DNA of 7,546 bases from UBA4717 sp045531795 (GCA_045531795.1 JAZSET010000083.1:1-7546), one strand, 5' to 3'. Positions 1-5,739 are shown, counted from the stretch's first letter. The notes: a model not told the origin generated them from the letters alone. A program made the numbers and translations.

Positions 1-48
1 ATACATTGTATTATAGCATAAGAATTATGTTACTGCAACAGTTTTATG

Positions 49-843
49 TTAATCTAACGAGGTGAAATTAAAATGTACTGTTACCTTTTTACCGAAAAGA
101 TTTTCAGCTTTTTCGATGTTTTTCCATTCATCTTCACTTCCTGTAAAATATATATCTTTCAAAGCCTTGCAGTTTCCAAAGGCATTCGTACAAATCATTT
201 TCACACTACGAGGAATAGTTATTGATGATAGAGTGCAACATTCCCAAAACGTACACTTTTCAATTCTTACAACTCCATTAGGAATAGTAACAAACTTGAG
301 TTTTTTGCATCCCCAGAATGCATATTCACCAATGTTTGAAAGAGTATCAGGAATGTTAATAAACTCTAGTTTTTTACAATGATCAAAGGCCCAGCCACGT
401 ATCTCTGTCACGCCTTCAGGAATGTTAATAAACTCAACTTTTTCGCACTCACTAAAGGCAGAAGTTCCAATACTTGTGACACCATTGGGAATTGTGACGG
501 ACTCCAAACATCTGCAACCACCAAACACGTCATCTTCAATACTTGTGACACCACTGGGGATTGAAACAGACTTGAGTTTCCAACAAATATGGAATGCCCC
601 ATTTTCAATACTTGTAACACTATCCGGAATTGTAACCGTTTTGAGATTAATGCAAAAATGAAACGCCCAACAGCCTATACTTTTAACACTATCGGGAATT
701 TTTACAGTCTTGAGGTTTTCGCAATACCGAAACGCCGAGGGTGCAATACGTGTGACACCATCTGGAATTACAACATCACCGCCTGAACCGCGGTAACGAA
801 CCAAAATATCATCAACTATTTCAAAATCGTTATATTGTTCCAT
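49..843 (-). CDS. BspA-like leucine-rich repeat (LRR_5) protein, 264 aa
   Basis: The protein consists almost entirely of nine consecutive 23-residue repeats (residues 24-230) with the pattern V-x-I-P-x-x-V-x-x-I-x-x-x-A-F-x-x-C-x-x-L-K-x. The repeat prolines fall exactly every 23 residues (27, 50, 73 ... 211). This is the LRR_5 / BspA / Treponema pallidum LRR family. A short N-terminal cap (about 1-23) and a C-terminal cap beginning at residue 231 (IYFTGSEDEW) are both present, so the protein looks complete. There is no signal peptide, membrane segment, dockerin or sortase motif, so a cytoplasmic location is inferred, unlike the secreted adhesin BspA. I chose ATG 843 because AGGAG at 851-855 lies 7 nt upstream; a TTG at 849 would be only 1 nt from that SD. 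Such solenoids usually bind other proteins; the partner is unknown. Family call is firm, function is not known. Confidence 0.87.
   Translation of the reverse strand: MEQYNDFEIVDDILVRYRGSGGDVVIPDGVTRIAPSAFRYCENLKTVKIPDSVKSIGCWAFHFCINLKTVTIPDSVTSIENGAFHICWKLKSVSIPSGVTSIEDDVFGGCRCLESVTIPNGVTSIGTSAFSECEKVEFINIPEGVTEIRGWAFDHCKKLEFINIPDTLSNIGEYAFWGCKKLKFVTIPNGVVRIEKCTFWECCTLSSITIPRSVKMICTNAFGNCKALKDIYFTGSEDEWKNIEKAENLFGKKVTVHFNFTSLD
154..774 (-). repeat. Nine in-frame 69-bp coding repeats (LRR array)
   Basis: This is the DNA encoding the nine 23-residue LRR units. Blocks corresponding to 'ATTCCxxxxxxGTxxxxATT' recur every 69 bp on the minus strand. The copies have diverged from each other (no two are identical), which suggests an old, selected array rather than recent slippage. 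Confidence 0.8.
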
Positions 844-876
844 GCCCAAACTCCTTTATTAAACTTACTTTTAAAC

Positions 877-904
877 ATTATATCACACATTTCCTAATTT
901 TCAA
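877..904 (-). promoter_or_regulatory. Sigma-A promoter of the LRR gene
   Basis: Reading the minus strand, TTGAAA (904-899) is followed by a 16-bp spacer and a perfect TATAAT (882-877). This predicts transcription starting near 870 and a leader of about 27 nt before the ATG at 843, which contains the AGGAG SD. Confidence 0.75.
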
Positions 905-1063
905 CGCTTCCCTGCTAACAGGTTTATGAATTATTAACACCAATCAAGAAAGACTTGCATGATTGATTTTAATAACATAATACCCACCACCGTGGGATAA
1001 TTCTGCCACATCGTTTACATTCTTCGTTTACTGTTTTATTAAAGAAAAAGTAACTGTACTATC

Positions 1064-1111
1064 GAAAAATAAAACCCACCGTAAAGCCTTATTTTATAAG
1101 GCTTTACGGTG
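1064..1111 (-). terminator. Rho-independent terminator, minus strand
   Basis: A perfect 16-bp stem (1077-1092 pairing with 1096-1111, core ACCGTAAAGCC) closes a 3-nt TTT loop. Read on the minus strand it is followed by GGGTTTTATTTTT, a good U-tract. On the plus strand the following bases (GAGTTCC) are not T-rich. Its position and direction make it the likely end of the fumarase transcription unit, about 240 nt past the beta-subunit stop. Confidence 0.8.
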
Positions 1112-1121
1112 AGTTCCTTAA

Positions 1122-1241
1122 ATTGCTAATCTCGGTGATGCGCTGAGAATTGCTCAGGATCATCTTGACTGCAAAAACTTCTACGGCTACAACCCTGCTT
1201 TTGATAAGGGTAATGGCCGCGACAACAGAAACTGTAAATAA
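1122..1241 (+). pseudogene. C-terminal coding remnant, about 39 codons, no start
   Basis: From the in-frame stop at 1119-1121 to TAA at 1239-1241 this frame reads IANLGDALRIAQDHLDC..., ending ...GNGRDNRNCK, without any ATG, GTG or TTG near its beginning. A hairpin terminator begins 4 nt after the stop codon, exactly as at the 3' end of a real gene. I read this as the surviving 3' end of a plus-strand gene whose 5' part has been deleted. The composition (charged, aromatic, two Cys) looks protein-like rather than random. The 'NLGDALRIAQ' stretch faintly recalls the second repeat of a dockerin, but the remaining tail does not fit, so I assign no family. A chance open frame of this size cannot be excluded. 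Confidence 0.4.
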
Positions 1242-1245
1242 GCAG

Positions 1246-1277
1246 AACAGCCGACGGCTTTTGTCGTCGGCTGTTTT
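1246..1277 (+). terminator. Hairpin terminator following the coding remnant
   Basis: An 11-bp perfect stem, AACAGCCGACG (1246-1256) with its complement at 1265-1275, encloses an 8-nt loop. It ends in TTTT (1274-1277) on the plus strand. It starts 4 nt after the remnant's TAA. On the minus strand the tail is CTGCTTATTT, weaker, so it may act partly in both directions downstream of the fumarase beta gene. Confidence 0.6.
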
Positions 1278-1353
1278 CAGTTAACCCGTAATGAGTTTTA
1301 TAATCACATACACTATCATTACCACTACTGCCAGGCTCAGGCATCCGGAATTG

Positions 1354-1914
1354 CTACTCTTTGCAATAGTTCAGATAATCTTTTCTTCCGTTTTCATAAA
1401 GATTATTCCCCTCGCTGTCGATTACTACAGTAACAGGAAAATCTTCCACCTCAAGTCTGCATATTGCCTCTGCGCCAAGGTCTTCATATGCTATAACCTC
1501 TGCCTTTTTAACGCATTTTGACAAAAGCGCTCCGCATCCCCCGATAGCTCCGAAATATACTGCGCCGTATTTCTTCATCGCCTTGACAACATTGTCTCCT
1601 CTTTTTCCTTTACCGATCATACCCGTTTGTCCCAATGCTATAAGTTCAGGACTGTATGCGTCCATCCGATATGAACTTGTAGGTCCTGCCGAGCCTATTG
1701 CCTGTCCGGGTTTTGCCGGCGTTGGTCCGACAAAATATATTATGCTGTCCTTTATATCAAGCGGCAGCTCTTTTTTTTGTAAAATCAGTTCGCACAAGCG
1801 CTTGTGAGCTGCGTCTCTTGCTGTATATATAACACCTGTTATCAGGCAGACGTCTCCTGATTTCAGCTTTCTTGCGTCTTCTCTCGTAAGTGGTGTCTTT
1901 ACCGATACAGTCAT
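1354..1914 (-). CDS. fumB: Fumarate hydratase class I, beta subunit (C-terminal domain)
   Basis: This is the smaller subunit of the two-subunit, [4Fe-4S]-dependent class I fumarase, which reversibly hydrates fumarate to (S)-malate in the cytoplasm. At 186 aa it has the usual length. Recognisable blocks are ARDAAHKRL (32-40), the active-site loop FVGPTPAKPG...GPTSSYRMD (61-85), GMIGKGKRG (98-106), FGAIGGCGAL (121-130) and the C-terminal EDFPVTVVID (157-166) that leads into SEGNNLYE. The start is ATG 1914, directly abutting the alpha-subunit stop. A near-perfect SD, GGAGGTGAT (1927-1919), lies inside the last codons of the alpha gene. The symbol denotes the subunit, not E. coli FumB. The related L-tartrate dehydratase beta subunit (TtdB) is the main alternative and is hard to exclude by eye. 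Confidence 0.9.
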   Translation of the reverse strand: MTVSVKTPLTREDARKLKSGDVCLITGVIYTARDAAHKRLCELILQKKELPLDIKDSIIYFVGPTPAKPGQAIGSAGPTSSYRMDAYSPELIALGQTGMIGKGKRGDNVVKAMKKYGAVYFGAIGGCGALLSKCVKKAEVIAYEDLGAEAICRLEVEDFPVTVVIDSEGNNLYENGRKDYLNYCKE

Positions 1915-2754
1915 TTATATCACCTCCGTACGATGTCTCGTGACGTGACAGTTGATATTGACTGCCACCGGCAATCCTGCGATATGTGTAGGATATTTTT
2001 CGATATTCACGGCAAGAGCCGTTGTCTTTCCGCCCAGTCCCTGGGGCCCGATTCCAAGATTATTTATTTTTTCAAGCAGTTCCTTTTCAAGTCCGGCATA
2101 AAAGGCATCTTCATTTGGAACATCAAGTGGACGTATTAGTGCCTTTTTGGCAAGATATGCCGCTTTGTCAAATGTTCCGCCAATACCCACTCCTACAACA
2201 ATCGGTGGGCATGGATTCGGTCCTGCTTCTTCTACCGTTTTTATTACAAAATCCTTTACACCCTGCAGGCCGTCAGAGGGACGAAGCATTGCTATTTTAC
2301 TCATATTTTCGCTGCCAAATCCCTTGGGTGCAACGGTTATTTCCATTTTATCGCCCGGTACAATTTCAAAATAAATCACAGCCGGCGTATTGTCTTTGGT
2401 ATTTACCCTGTCAATGGGATCACGGACTACACTTTTCCTTAAATATCCCTCATCATATCCTTGTCTTACGCCCTCATTTACTGCATCTGTGATATCTCCG
2501 TTTATATGTAAATCCTGACCGATTTTCAAAAACACACAGGCAATTCCCGTATCCTGACATATGGGCTGATTCTGTGCATCGGAAATCTCATAGTTTTCGA
2601 TAATTCGCTCAAGTATTCCTCTGGCAGGCTCCCATATTTCATCGGCGTGCGCTTTTTTTATACATTCTTTGATATCACTGCTCAGACGGCAGTTTGCTTC
2701 AATGCAAAGTCTTTTCACCGTTTCGGTGATTACCACAGCTTCAATTTCTCTCAT
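1915..2754 (-). CDS. fumA: Fumarate hydratase class I, alpha subunit (Fe-S domain)
   Basis: This is the iron-sulfur subunit that pairs with the beta subunit encoded directly downstream. With ATG 2754 as start it is 279 aa, normal for the family. The three expected [4Fe-4S] cysteine ligands are visible: Cys66 in PICQDTG, Cys182 in NPCPPIVVGVG and Cys269 in NINCHVTRHR. Other conserved blocks are APKGFGSEN (142-150) and GIGPQGLGGKTTA (235-247). I preferred ATG 2754 to the TTG at 2784 because GAGGA (2765-2761) sits 6 nt upstream and because family members begin near this MREIE-like sequence. A promoter lies at 2800-2828. In anaerobes this enzyme serves the partial, often reductive, TCA branch; the Fe-S cluster makes it oxygen-sensitive. 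L-tartrate dehydratase alpha (TtdA) is the homologous alternative. Confidence 0.92.
   Translation of the reverse strand: MREIEAVVITETVKRLCIEANCRLSSDIKECIKKAHADEIWEPARGILERIIENYEISDAQNQPICQDTGIACVFLKIGQDLHINGDITDAVNEGVRQGYDEGYLRKSVVRDPIDRVNTKDNTPAVIYFEIVPGDKMEITVAPKGFGSENMSKIAMLRPSDGLQGVKDFVIKTVEEAGPNPCPPIVVGVGIGGTFDKAAYLAKKALIRPLDVPNEDAFYAGLEKELLEKINNLGIGPQGLGGKTTALAVNIEKYPTHIAGLPVAVNINCHVTRHRTEVI
1919..1927 (-). promoter_or_regulatory. SD of fumB embedded in the 3' end of fumA
   Basis: GGAGGTGAT on the minus strand forms the last sense codons (Glu-Val-Ile) of the alpha subunit and matches the anti-SD almost perfectly. The alpha stop TAA (1917-1915) directly precedes the beta ATG (1914-1912) with no intervening base, consistent with coupled translation giving a 1:1 subunit ratio. 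Confidence 0.8.
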
Positions 2755-2799
2755 AACAATTCCTCTTATTTTAGCCAAGTACAAGCAATTCTTTAAATC

Positions 2800-2828
2800 A
2801 TTGTAGCATCAAAAGCAACAAATGGCAA
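2800..2828 (-). promoter_or_regulatory. Sigma-A promoter of the fumarase operon
   Basis: On the minus strand TTGCCA (2828-2823), a 17-bp spacer and TACAAT (2805-2800) each match consensus at 5 of 6 positions. The start of transcription is expected near 2793, giving a leader of about 39 nt to ATG 2754. There is no terminator between the upstream mmcQ-like gene (stop at 2848) and this promoter, so read-through may add to fumarase expression. Confidence 0.7.
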
Positions 2829-2847
2829 GTCTCTTTTCATTGAAAAC

Positions 2848-3204
2848 TTATTTTTTTGTTAGTTTATAGCTTACGTCTATAAGCCATTTTATTTCTTTTT
2901 CCTCTACGCCGGTGTCAAGCATTACTGTTATCCACTTTGATTTATTCATATGATATGCCGGAAAATATCCCTTTTCTGACAATAGTGTATATATTACCTC
3001 CGGATCGCTTTTTACATTCATTACATCTATTGTCATGTCGTCATCAAGTCCGAGTTTTCTTTTTGAAATATCCATTACAACCACAAACCACTTCAGGTTC
3101 TCTTTATGCCGGTAAACTGCGTATCCCGGGTACCTTTCCCAGGGATAATCTGCCGTACACCCGTAAAGCTCAGCTATATATTTTTCAATACTTTCTCTGT
3201 TCAT
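2848..3204 (-). CDS. MmcQ/YjbR family protein, 118 aa
   Basis: The protein matches the small MmcQ/YjbR family (CyaY-like fold, often annotated as DNA-binding). Typical signatures are YAVYRHKENLKWFVVVMD (28-45), the MNVKSDPEVI block (62-71), FPAYHMNKSKWITVMLD (81-97) and the C-terminal helix IKWLIDVSYKLT (105-116). The biochemical role of this family is not established. The longer GTG start at 3219 is possible, but ATG 3204 has AGGTG (3215-3211) 6 nt upstream and gives the family-typical N-terminus. It begins 15 nt after the stop of the metallopeptidase gene, whose terminal region overlaps its SD area, so the two are one operon. A lysine-rich tail ends the protein. Confidence 0.85.
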   Translation of the reverse strand: MNRESIEKYIAELYGCTADYPWERYPGYAVYRHKENLKWFVVVMDISKRKLGLDDDMTIDVMNVKSDPEVIYTLLSEKGYFPAYHMNKSKWITVMLDTGVEEKEIKWLIDVSYKLTKK

Positions 3205-3219
3205 TTCACGCACCTGCAC

Positions 3220-3786
3220 TCATCTGATATTTATATCTTTAAGCTGTTTTCTGTAAATTTTATAGTCGGGACAGACTTTTTCAAGCTCTGCATAAAAGTT
3301 TTTTGAATGATCAGGCTCCAGAAAATGCGTAAACTCGTGGTGTACCACATATTCTATGCACTCGTACGATGCATATTTCAGTGCCGTATTGAATGTTAGT
3401 ATCCCTCGCACAGTATGACAGCTGCCCCAGCGAGAGGTCATTTTGCGGAATTTTATCTGTGGGTATTTTATGCCTTTTTCTTCATAGTACGGGTAAACTT
3501 TCAGGCACAAAGACTCTATTACCCCGCATATTTCGCTATCGTCAAAATACTGTTTCGGAGCATTCATTTGCATATTTTTATACTTTTCAAGAGCCCTGAG
3601 TATGAAGTCCGATTTTGACATTATAAAGCTTTCGATAGTTTTATCCGCTACTCTTTTGTTTGCCGACACGCATATACTTCCGTCAGGCTTTATGCGCAGA
3701 TTTATGTTTTTTACCTTTTTATATACAAGGTCATATTTCAGCAACCTGCCTTTTACACTTATTTCTTTTATCACTCGTCTCACCAC
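3220..3786 (-). CDS. YgjP-like zinc metallopeptidase (DUF45/M48-type)
   Basis: The gluzincin motif HEFTH (150-154) lies in the context EYVVHHEFTHFLEPDHSKNF. His150 and His154 would bind zinc, Glu151 would be the catalytic base and His160 of the DHSKNFY block the likely third ligand. Upstream RWGSC (119-123) followed by GILTFN is a strong signature of the YgjP/DUF45 (PF01863) family. The protein is soluble, without signal peptide or membrane helix, and its 188 aa are close to E. coli YgjP. Substrates of the family are poorly known. No ATG is available near the N-terminus. An in-frame stop at 3795-3793 excludes longer forms, leaving GTG 3786, GTG 3783 or GTG 3774; the last has GGTGAG (3784-3779) 4 nt upstream. 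First gene of an operon with the MmcQ/YjbR gene. Confidence 0.88.
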   Translation of the reverse strand: MVRRVIKEISVKGRLLKYDLVYKKVKNINLRIKPDGSICVSANKRVADKTIESFIMSKSDFILRALEKYKNMQMNAPKQYFDDSEICGVIESLCLKVYPYYEEKGIKYPQIKFRKMTSRWGSCHTVRGILTFNTALKYASYECIEYVVHHEFTHFLEPDHSKNFYAELEKVCPDYKIYRKQLKDINIR

Positions 3787-3828
3787 TTTAGTTTATCTTT
3801 ATATTTTCGCGTTTCTCCATATAGCAGT

Positions 3829-3857
3829 ATTATACATCAACTAAACGCAGGTGTCAA
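3829..3857 (-). promoter_or_regulatory. Perfect consensus promoter for the metallopeptidase operon
   Basis: On the minus strand TTGACA (3857-3852), a 17-bp spacer and TATAAT (3834-3829) match the sigma-A consensus at all 12 positions. Transcription should begin near 3822, about 36-48 nt ahead of the candidate GTG starts. Such a strong core often implies repression by a DNA-binding protein, which fits the surrounding palindrome. Confidence 0.85.
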
Positions 3858-3886
3858 TTGTATGCGGTGTTGTTTTGATGTATAAT
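3829..3886. promoter_or_regulatory. 58-bp imperfect palindrome with back-to-back promoters
   Basis: ATTATACATCAA (3829-3840) and its exact complement TTGATGTATAAT (3875-3886) form 12-bp arms. They are symmetric about 3857.5, where CAATTG (3855-3860) is itself palindromic; further symmetric pairs occur at 3844-3848 with 3867-3871. Each arm contains a TATAAT. On the minus side it is the -10 of the consensus promoter. On the plus side TTGTAT (3858-3863), a 17-bp spacer and TATAAT (3881-3886) form a second promoter pointing at the oxidoreductase gene. The two -35 boxes directly abut. Confidence 0.7.
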
Positions 3887-3910
3887 TTACCCTTTCCTGC
3901 AAATATACTC

Positions 3911-3939
3911 TTGACTTTTTGTTTAAGTTATTTTATCAT
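3911..3939 (+). promoter_or_regulatory. Promoter proximal to the Gfo/Idh/MocA gene
   Basis: TTGACT (3911-3916), a 17-bp spacer and TATCAT (3934-3939) each match consensus at 5 of 6 positions. The transcript would start near 3946, about 39 nt before ATG 3985. It lies downstream of the plus-strand arm of the palindrome, so the gene probably has two tandem promoters. Confidence 0.7.
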
Positions 3940-3984
3940 ATATAGTAGTGTTAGTTTACGGAAATTTGAAACGGAGAAACGATT

Positions 3985-4992
3985 ATGGTAACAATAGCTC
4001 TGATTGGTTGCGGTGGTATGGGTAACACGCATGCAAACTGTTATCTTGCCCTTGGTGACAGGGTAAAGGTTATTGCTGTCGCTGATGTGAGGGAAGACAA
4101 AAGGCTAAATATTGCAAATCTTACGGGAGCTACTCCTTACGAATCGGCTGACGAGCTTCTCGAAAATGAAAAGCCCGATGTTATTGATATTTGTCTGCCA
4201 ACTTATCTGCACGCAAAGTATGCTGTTATGGCTATGGAAAAGGGTTGTGACCTCTTTATGGAAAAGCCTGTAGGTCTTAATGATGAGGACTGCGACAGAC
4301 TCCTTGAGGTACAGAAAAAGACAGGGGCAAAGGTTCAGGTTGGTCATGTTGTAAGATTTATGGATCCATATGCATATATAAAAAAGCTTGCCGATGAGGG
4401 CACTTACGGCAAAGTATTATCGGGTACTTTTGAAAGACTTTCGGCTAATCCCCGCTGGTCGTGGGAAAACTGGTACAATATTCCCGAAAGAAGCGGAAGC
4501 GGTGCCCTTGATTTACACATTCACGATATTGATTTTATCCGATATCTGATGAACGGCGAGCCTGACGATATGGTGTCTTTTGCAACACGAAACAGCGACG
4601 GTATTATTTCACAGATTGACACTATTTTCAACTACGGTGATGTTCATATCAAAGCCGAGGGAAGTTGGTACGATCCGCCAAAATTCCCGTTTTCTTCAAA
4701 ATGCCGTGTCGCTTTTGAGAGAGCTGTTGCTGTTGCGACAATTTCAACATTGAAAATTTACACAAATGACGGCGAGGTAATTGAGCCTGACTTTAAGTCC
4801 GCAGGCAATTTGAGCGTTGACTCCGGAATCAATGTTTCAGACCTCGGCGGTTATTACAAAGAGCTTGAGTATTTTATCGACAAAGTCCTCACAGGCAAGG
4901 GCCCCGAAATCGTTTCCCTTGCAGATGCGGTTAAGTCAGCAAAGCTCGTCTACCGTGAAATAGAATCGACAGGCGGAGTTCAGAAAAAATAG
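3985..4992 (+). CDS. Gfo/Idh/MocA family NAD(P)-dependent oxidoreductase
   Basis: The 335-aa protein has the family's two-domain layout. An N-terminal Rossmann fold carries the dinucleotide motif GCGGMGNTH (8-16); Asp34 at the end of strand beta-2 (VIAVADV) favours NAD over NADP. The catalytic-lysine motif EKPVG (93-97, Lys94) follows, then a C-terminal alpha/beta domain with GALDLHIHDIDF (173-184), where Asp176 and His180 are the expected catalytic pair. These enzymes oxidise or reduce hydroxyls of sugars, inositols or related compounds; the specific substrate cannot be read from the sequence. The start is ATG 3985 with GGAG (3973-3976) 8 nt upstream. It is a single-gene unit between its own promoters and a strong terminator, with no sugar transporter or kinase beside it to indicate substrate. 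Confidence 0.9.
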   Translation: MVTIALIGCGGMGNTHANCYLALGDRVKVIAVADVREDKRLNIANLTGATPYESADELLENEKPDVIDICLPTYLHAKYAVMAMEKGCDLFMEKPVGLNDEDCDRLLEVQKKTGAKVQVGHVVRFMDPYAYIKKLADEGTYGKVLSGTFERLSANPRWSWENWYNIPERSGSGALDLHIHDIDFIRYLMNGEPDDMVSFATRNSDGIISQIDTIFNYGDVHIKAEGSWYDPPKFPFSSKCRVAFERAVAVATISTLKIYTNDGEVIEPDFKSAGNLSVDSGINVSDLGGYYKELEYFIDKVLTGKGPEIVSLADAVKSAKLVYREIESTGGVQKK

Positions 4993-4993
4993 C

Positions 4994-5033
4994 AAAAAAA
5001 GACAGTATCAGGAATTCTGATACTGTCTTTTCT
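4994..5033. terminator. Bidirectional intrinsic terminator between oxidoreductase and mntP
   Basis: An 11-bp stem GACAGTATCAG (5001-5011) pairs perfectly with 5017-5027 around a 5-nt loop. Seven A residues precede it (4994-5000) and TTTTCTT follows. On the plus strand it ends the oxidoreductase transcript 8 nt after its stop. On the minus strand it starts 6 nt past the mntP stop and is followed by seven T residues. Confidence 0.92.
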
Positions 5034-5612
5034 TCATATAATGTTTAAATGCTCAAGGAGTATTTTGAGTCCAAGAATAATCAGTATTATGCCGCCGGCC
5101 ACTTGTGCCTTATTCCCGAATTTATCGCCAAACAGGCTTCCGATTTTTACTCCGAGTGCTGACAAAATACAGGTTGTAATGCCAATTATTGCTATTGCTG
5201 CGTAAATGTTCACATCCCCCGCCATTGAAAGCGATATTCCAACTGCAAGTGCGTCAATTGATGTGGCAAGTGCCATTGTGAACATTGTTTTCACCGAAAC
5301 GTCTGCGCTGTTTTCGCAGCCACAGTCATCTTTCTCTTCTTTGACAAATGCTTCCTTTAACATATTTATACCGATTATTGCAAGAAGCGCAAAGGCTACC
5401 CAATGGTCGATTGCTTCGATTTGCTTTTTAAAAAGGCTTCCGAGCAGGTATCCGATCAGTGGCATCAGCGCCTGAAATGAGCCGAACCACAGTCCGCATT
5501 TCGCCATTACGCCTATATTTGTTTTTTTTGATGAAAGTCCCTTGCACACAGACACCGCAAAGGCATCCATAGAAAGTCCTGTTCCAAGTGCAAATAATTC
5601 AAATATTCCCAT
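5034..5612 (-). CDS. mntP: Manganese efflux pump MntP
   Basis: MntP exports excess Mn2+ across the cytoplasmic membrane. The 192-aa protein has about six hydrophobic helices arranged as two related halves. Each half carries a conserved acidic motif: GLSMDAFAVSVCKGL (12-26, Asp16) and ATSIDALAVGISLSM (116-130, Asp120). A hydrophilic central loop (91-108) contains KDDCGCE, a Cys-X-Cys not needed for family membership. The C-terminal GGIILIILGLKILLEH is also typical. ATG 5612 is preferred over ATG 5657: it gives the usual MGIFEL N-terminus, and the -10 box overlaps the upstream ATG, which therefore could not be transcribed. The SD GGAGA (5627-5623) lies 10 nt upstream, slightly far. The gene stands alone and is divergent from the operon to its right. 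Confidence 0.93.
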   Translation of the reverse strand: MGIFELFALGTGLSMDAFAVSVCKGLSSKKTNIGVMAKCGLWFGSFQALMPLIGYLLGSLFKKQIEAIDHWVAFALLAIIGINMLKEAFVKEEKDDCGCENSADVSVKTMFTMALATSIDALAVGISLSMAGDVNIYAAIAIIGITTCILSALGVKIGSLFGDKFGNKAQVAGGIILIILGLKILLEHLNII

Positions 5613-5655
5613 ATAAAAGCAGTCTCCGATATAATACGATTTAATTACTTTACAC

Positions 5656-5684
5656 ATTCTAACACATTTCTATCCCGATTTCAA
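5656..5684 (-). promoter_or_regulatory. Promoter of mntP with short leader
   Basis: On the minus strand TTGAAA (5684-5679), a 17-bp spacer and TAGAAT (5661-5656) each match consensus at 5 of 6 positions. Transcription would start near 5649, leaving a leader of only about 37 nt. That is too short for the yybP-ykoY manganese riboswitch that controls mntP in many bacteria. Confidence 0.65.
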
Positions 5685-5739
5685 CCCTTCAGGGCAAAAA
5701 GCACTCACATTTATTTATAATTAGTTTAATCTTTGGCTA

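Larger units (their letters stand above)
844..1353. other. Gene-poor interval between LRR gene and fumarase operon
   Basis: No complete gene is visible in these 510 bp. From the left the interval holds the LRR promoter (877-904), an AT-rich stretch with a small CCCAC/GTGGG hairpin (983-996), a strong inverted repeat acting as a minus-strand terminator (1077-1111), a plus-strand coding remnant without a start codon (1122-1241), a second hairpin directly after it (1246-1275), and about 78 bp of featureless sequence before the stop of the fumarase beta subunit. The mix suggests an old deletion or insertion junction, but no IS end or target-site duplication is seen. Confidence 0.6.

Noticed and set aside
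154..774. 69-bp periodicity considered as a CRISPR or satellite array
   Set aside because: The period is in frame and encodes diverged 23-residue LRR units; there are no identical repeats with unique spacers.
955..983. Possible plus-strand promoter TTGCAT-17-TAATAC
   Set aside because: The -35 matches only 3 of 6 bases and no complete plus-strand gene follows; might be left over from the lost gene but cannot be supported.
959..1000. Tiny plus-strand ORF MIDFNNIIPTTVG
   Set aside because: Thirteen codons with no SD; within random expectation for AT-rich DNA.
1126..1344. Minus-strand open frame of 72 codons in the gene-poor interval
   Set aside because: It crosses the terminator hairpin, opposes the better plus-strand remnant and its residue composition (Cys/Ser/Arg-rich) looks like non-coding DNA.
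844..1353. Insertion sequence or attachment site at the LRR/fumarase junction
   Set aside because: I looked for terminal inverted repeats, target duplications and a tRNA end and found none; only terminator-type hairpins are present.
1291..1521. Hydrophobic plus-strand open frame of 76 codons
   Set aside because: It is antisense to the well-conserved fumarase beta C-terminus, lacks an SD and has no family resemblance; hydrophobicity arises from the complementary codons.
2022..2492. Plus-strand open frame of 156 codons
   Set aside because: It lies antisense within the fumarase alpha gene, whose motifs and Fe-S cysteines are unambiguous; a shadow frame.
5655..5657. ATG 5657 as start of mntP (207 aa)
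   Set aside because: It overlaps the predicted -10 box, has no SD and adds 15 residues absent from the typical MntP N-terminus.
5685..5694. CCCTTCAGGG inverted repeat upstream of mntP
   Set aside because: A 4-bp stem with a 2-nt loop is too small to be a meaningful hairpin; it lies upstream of the -35 box and is likely chance.
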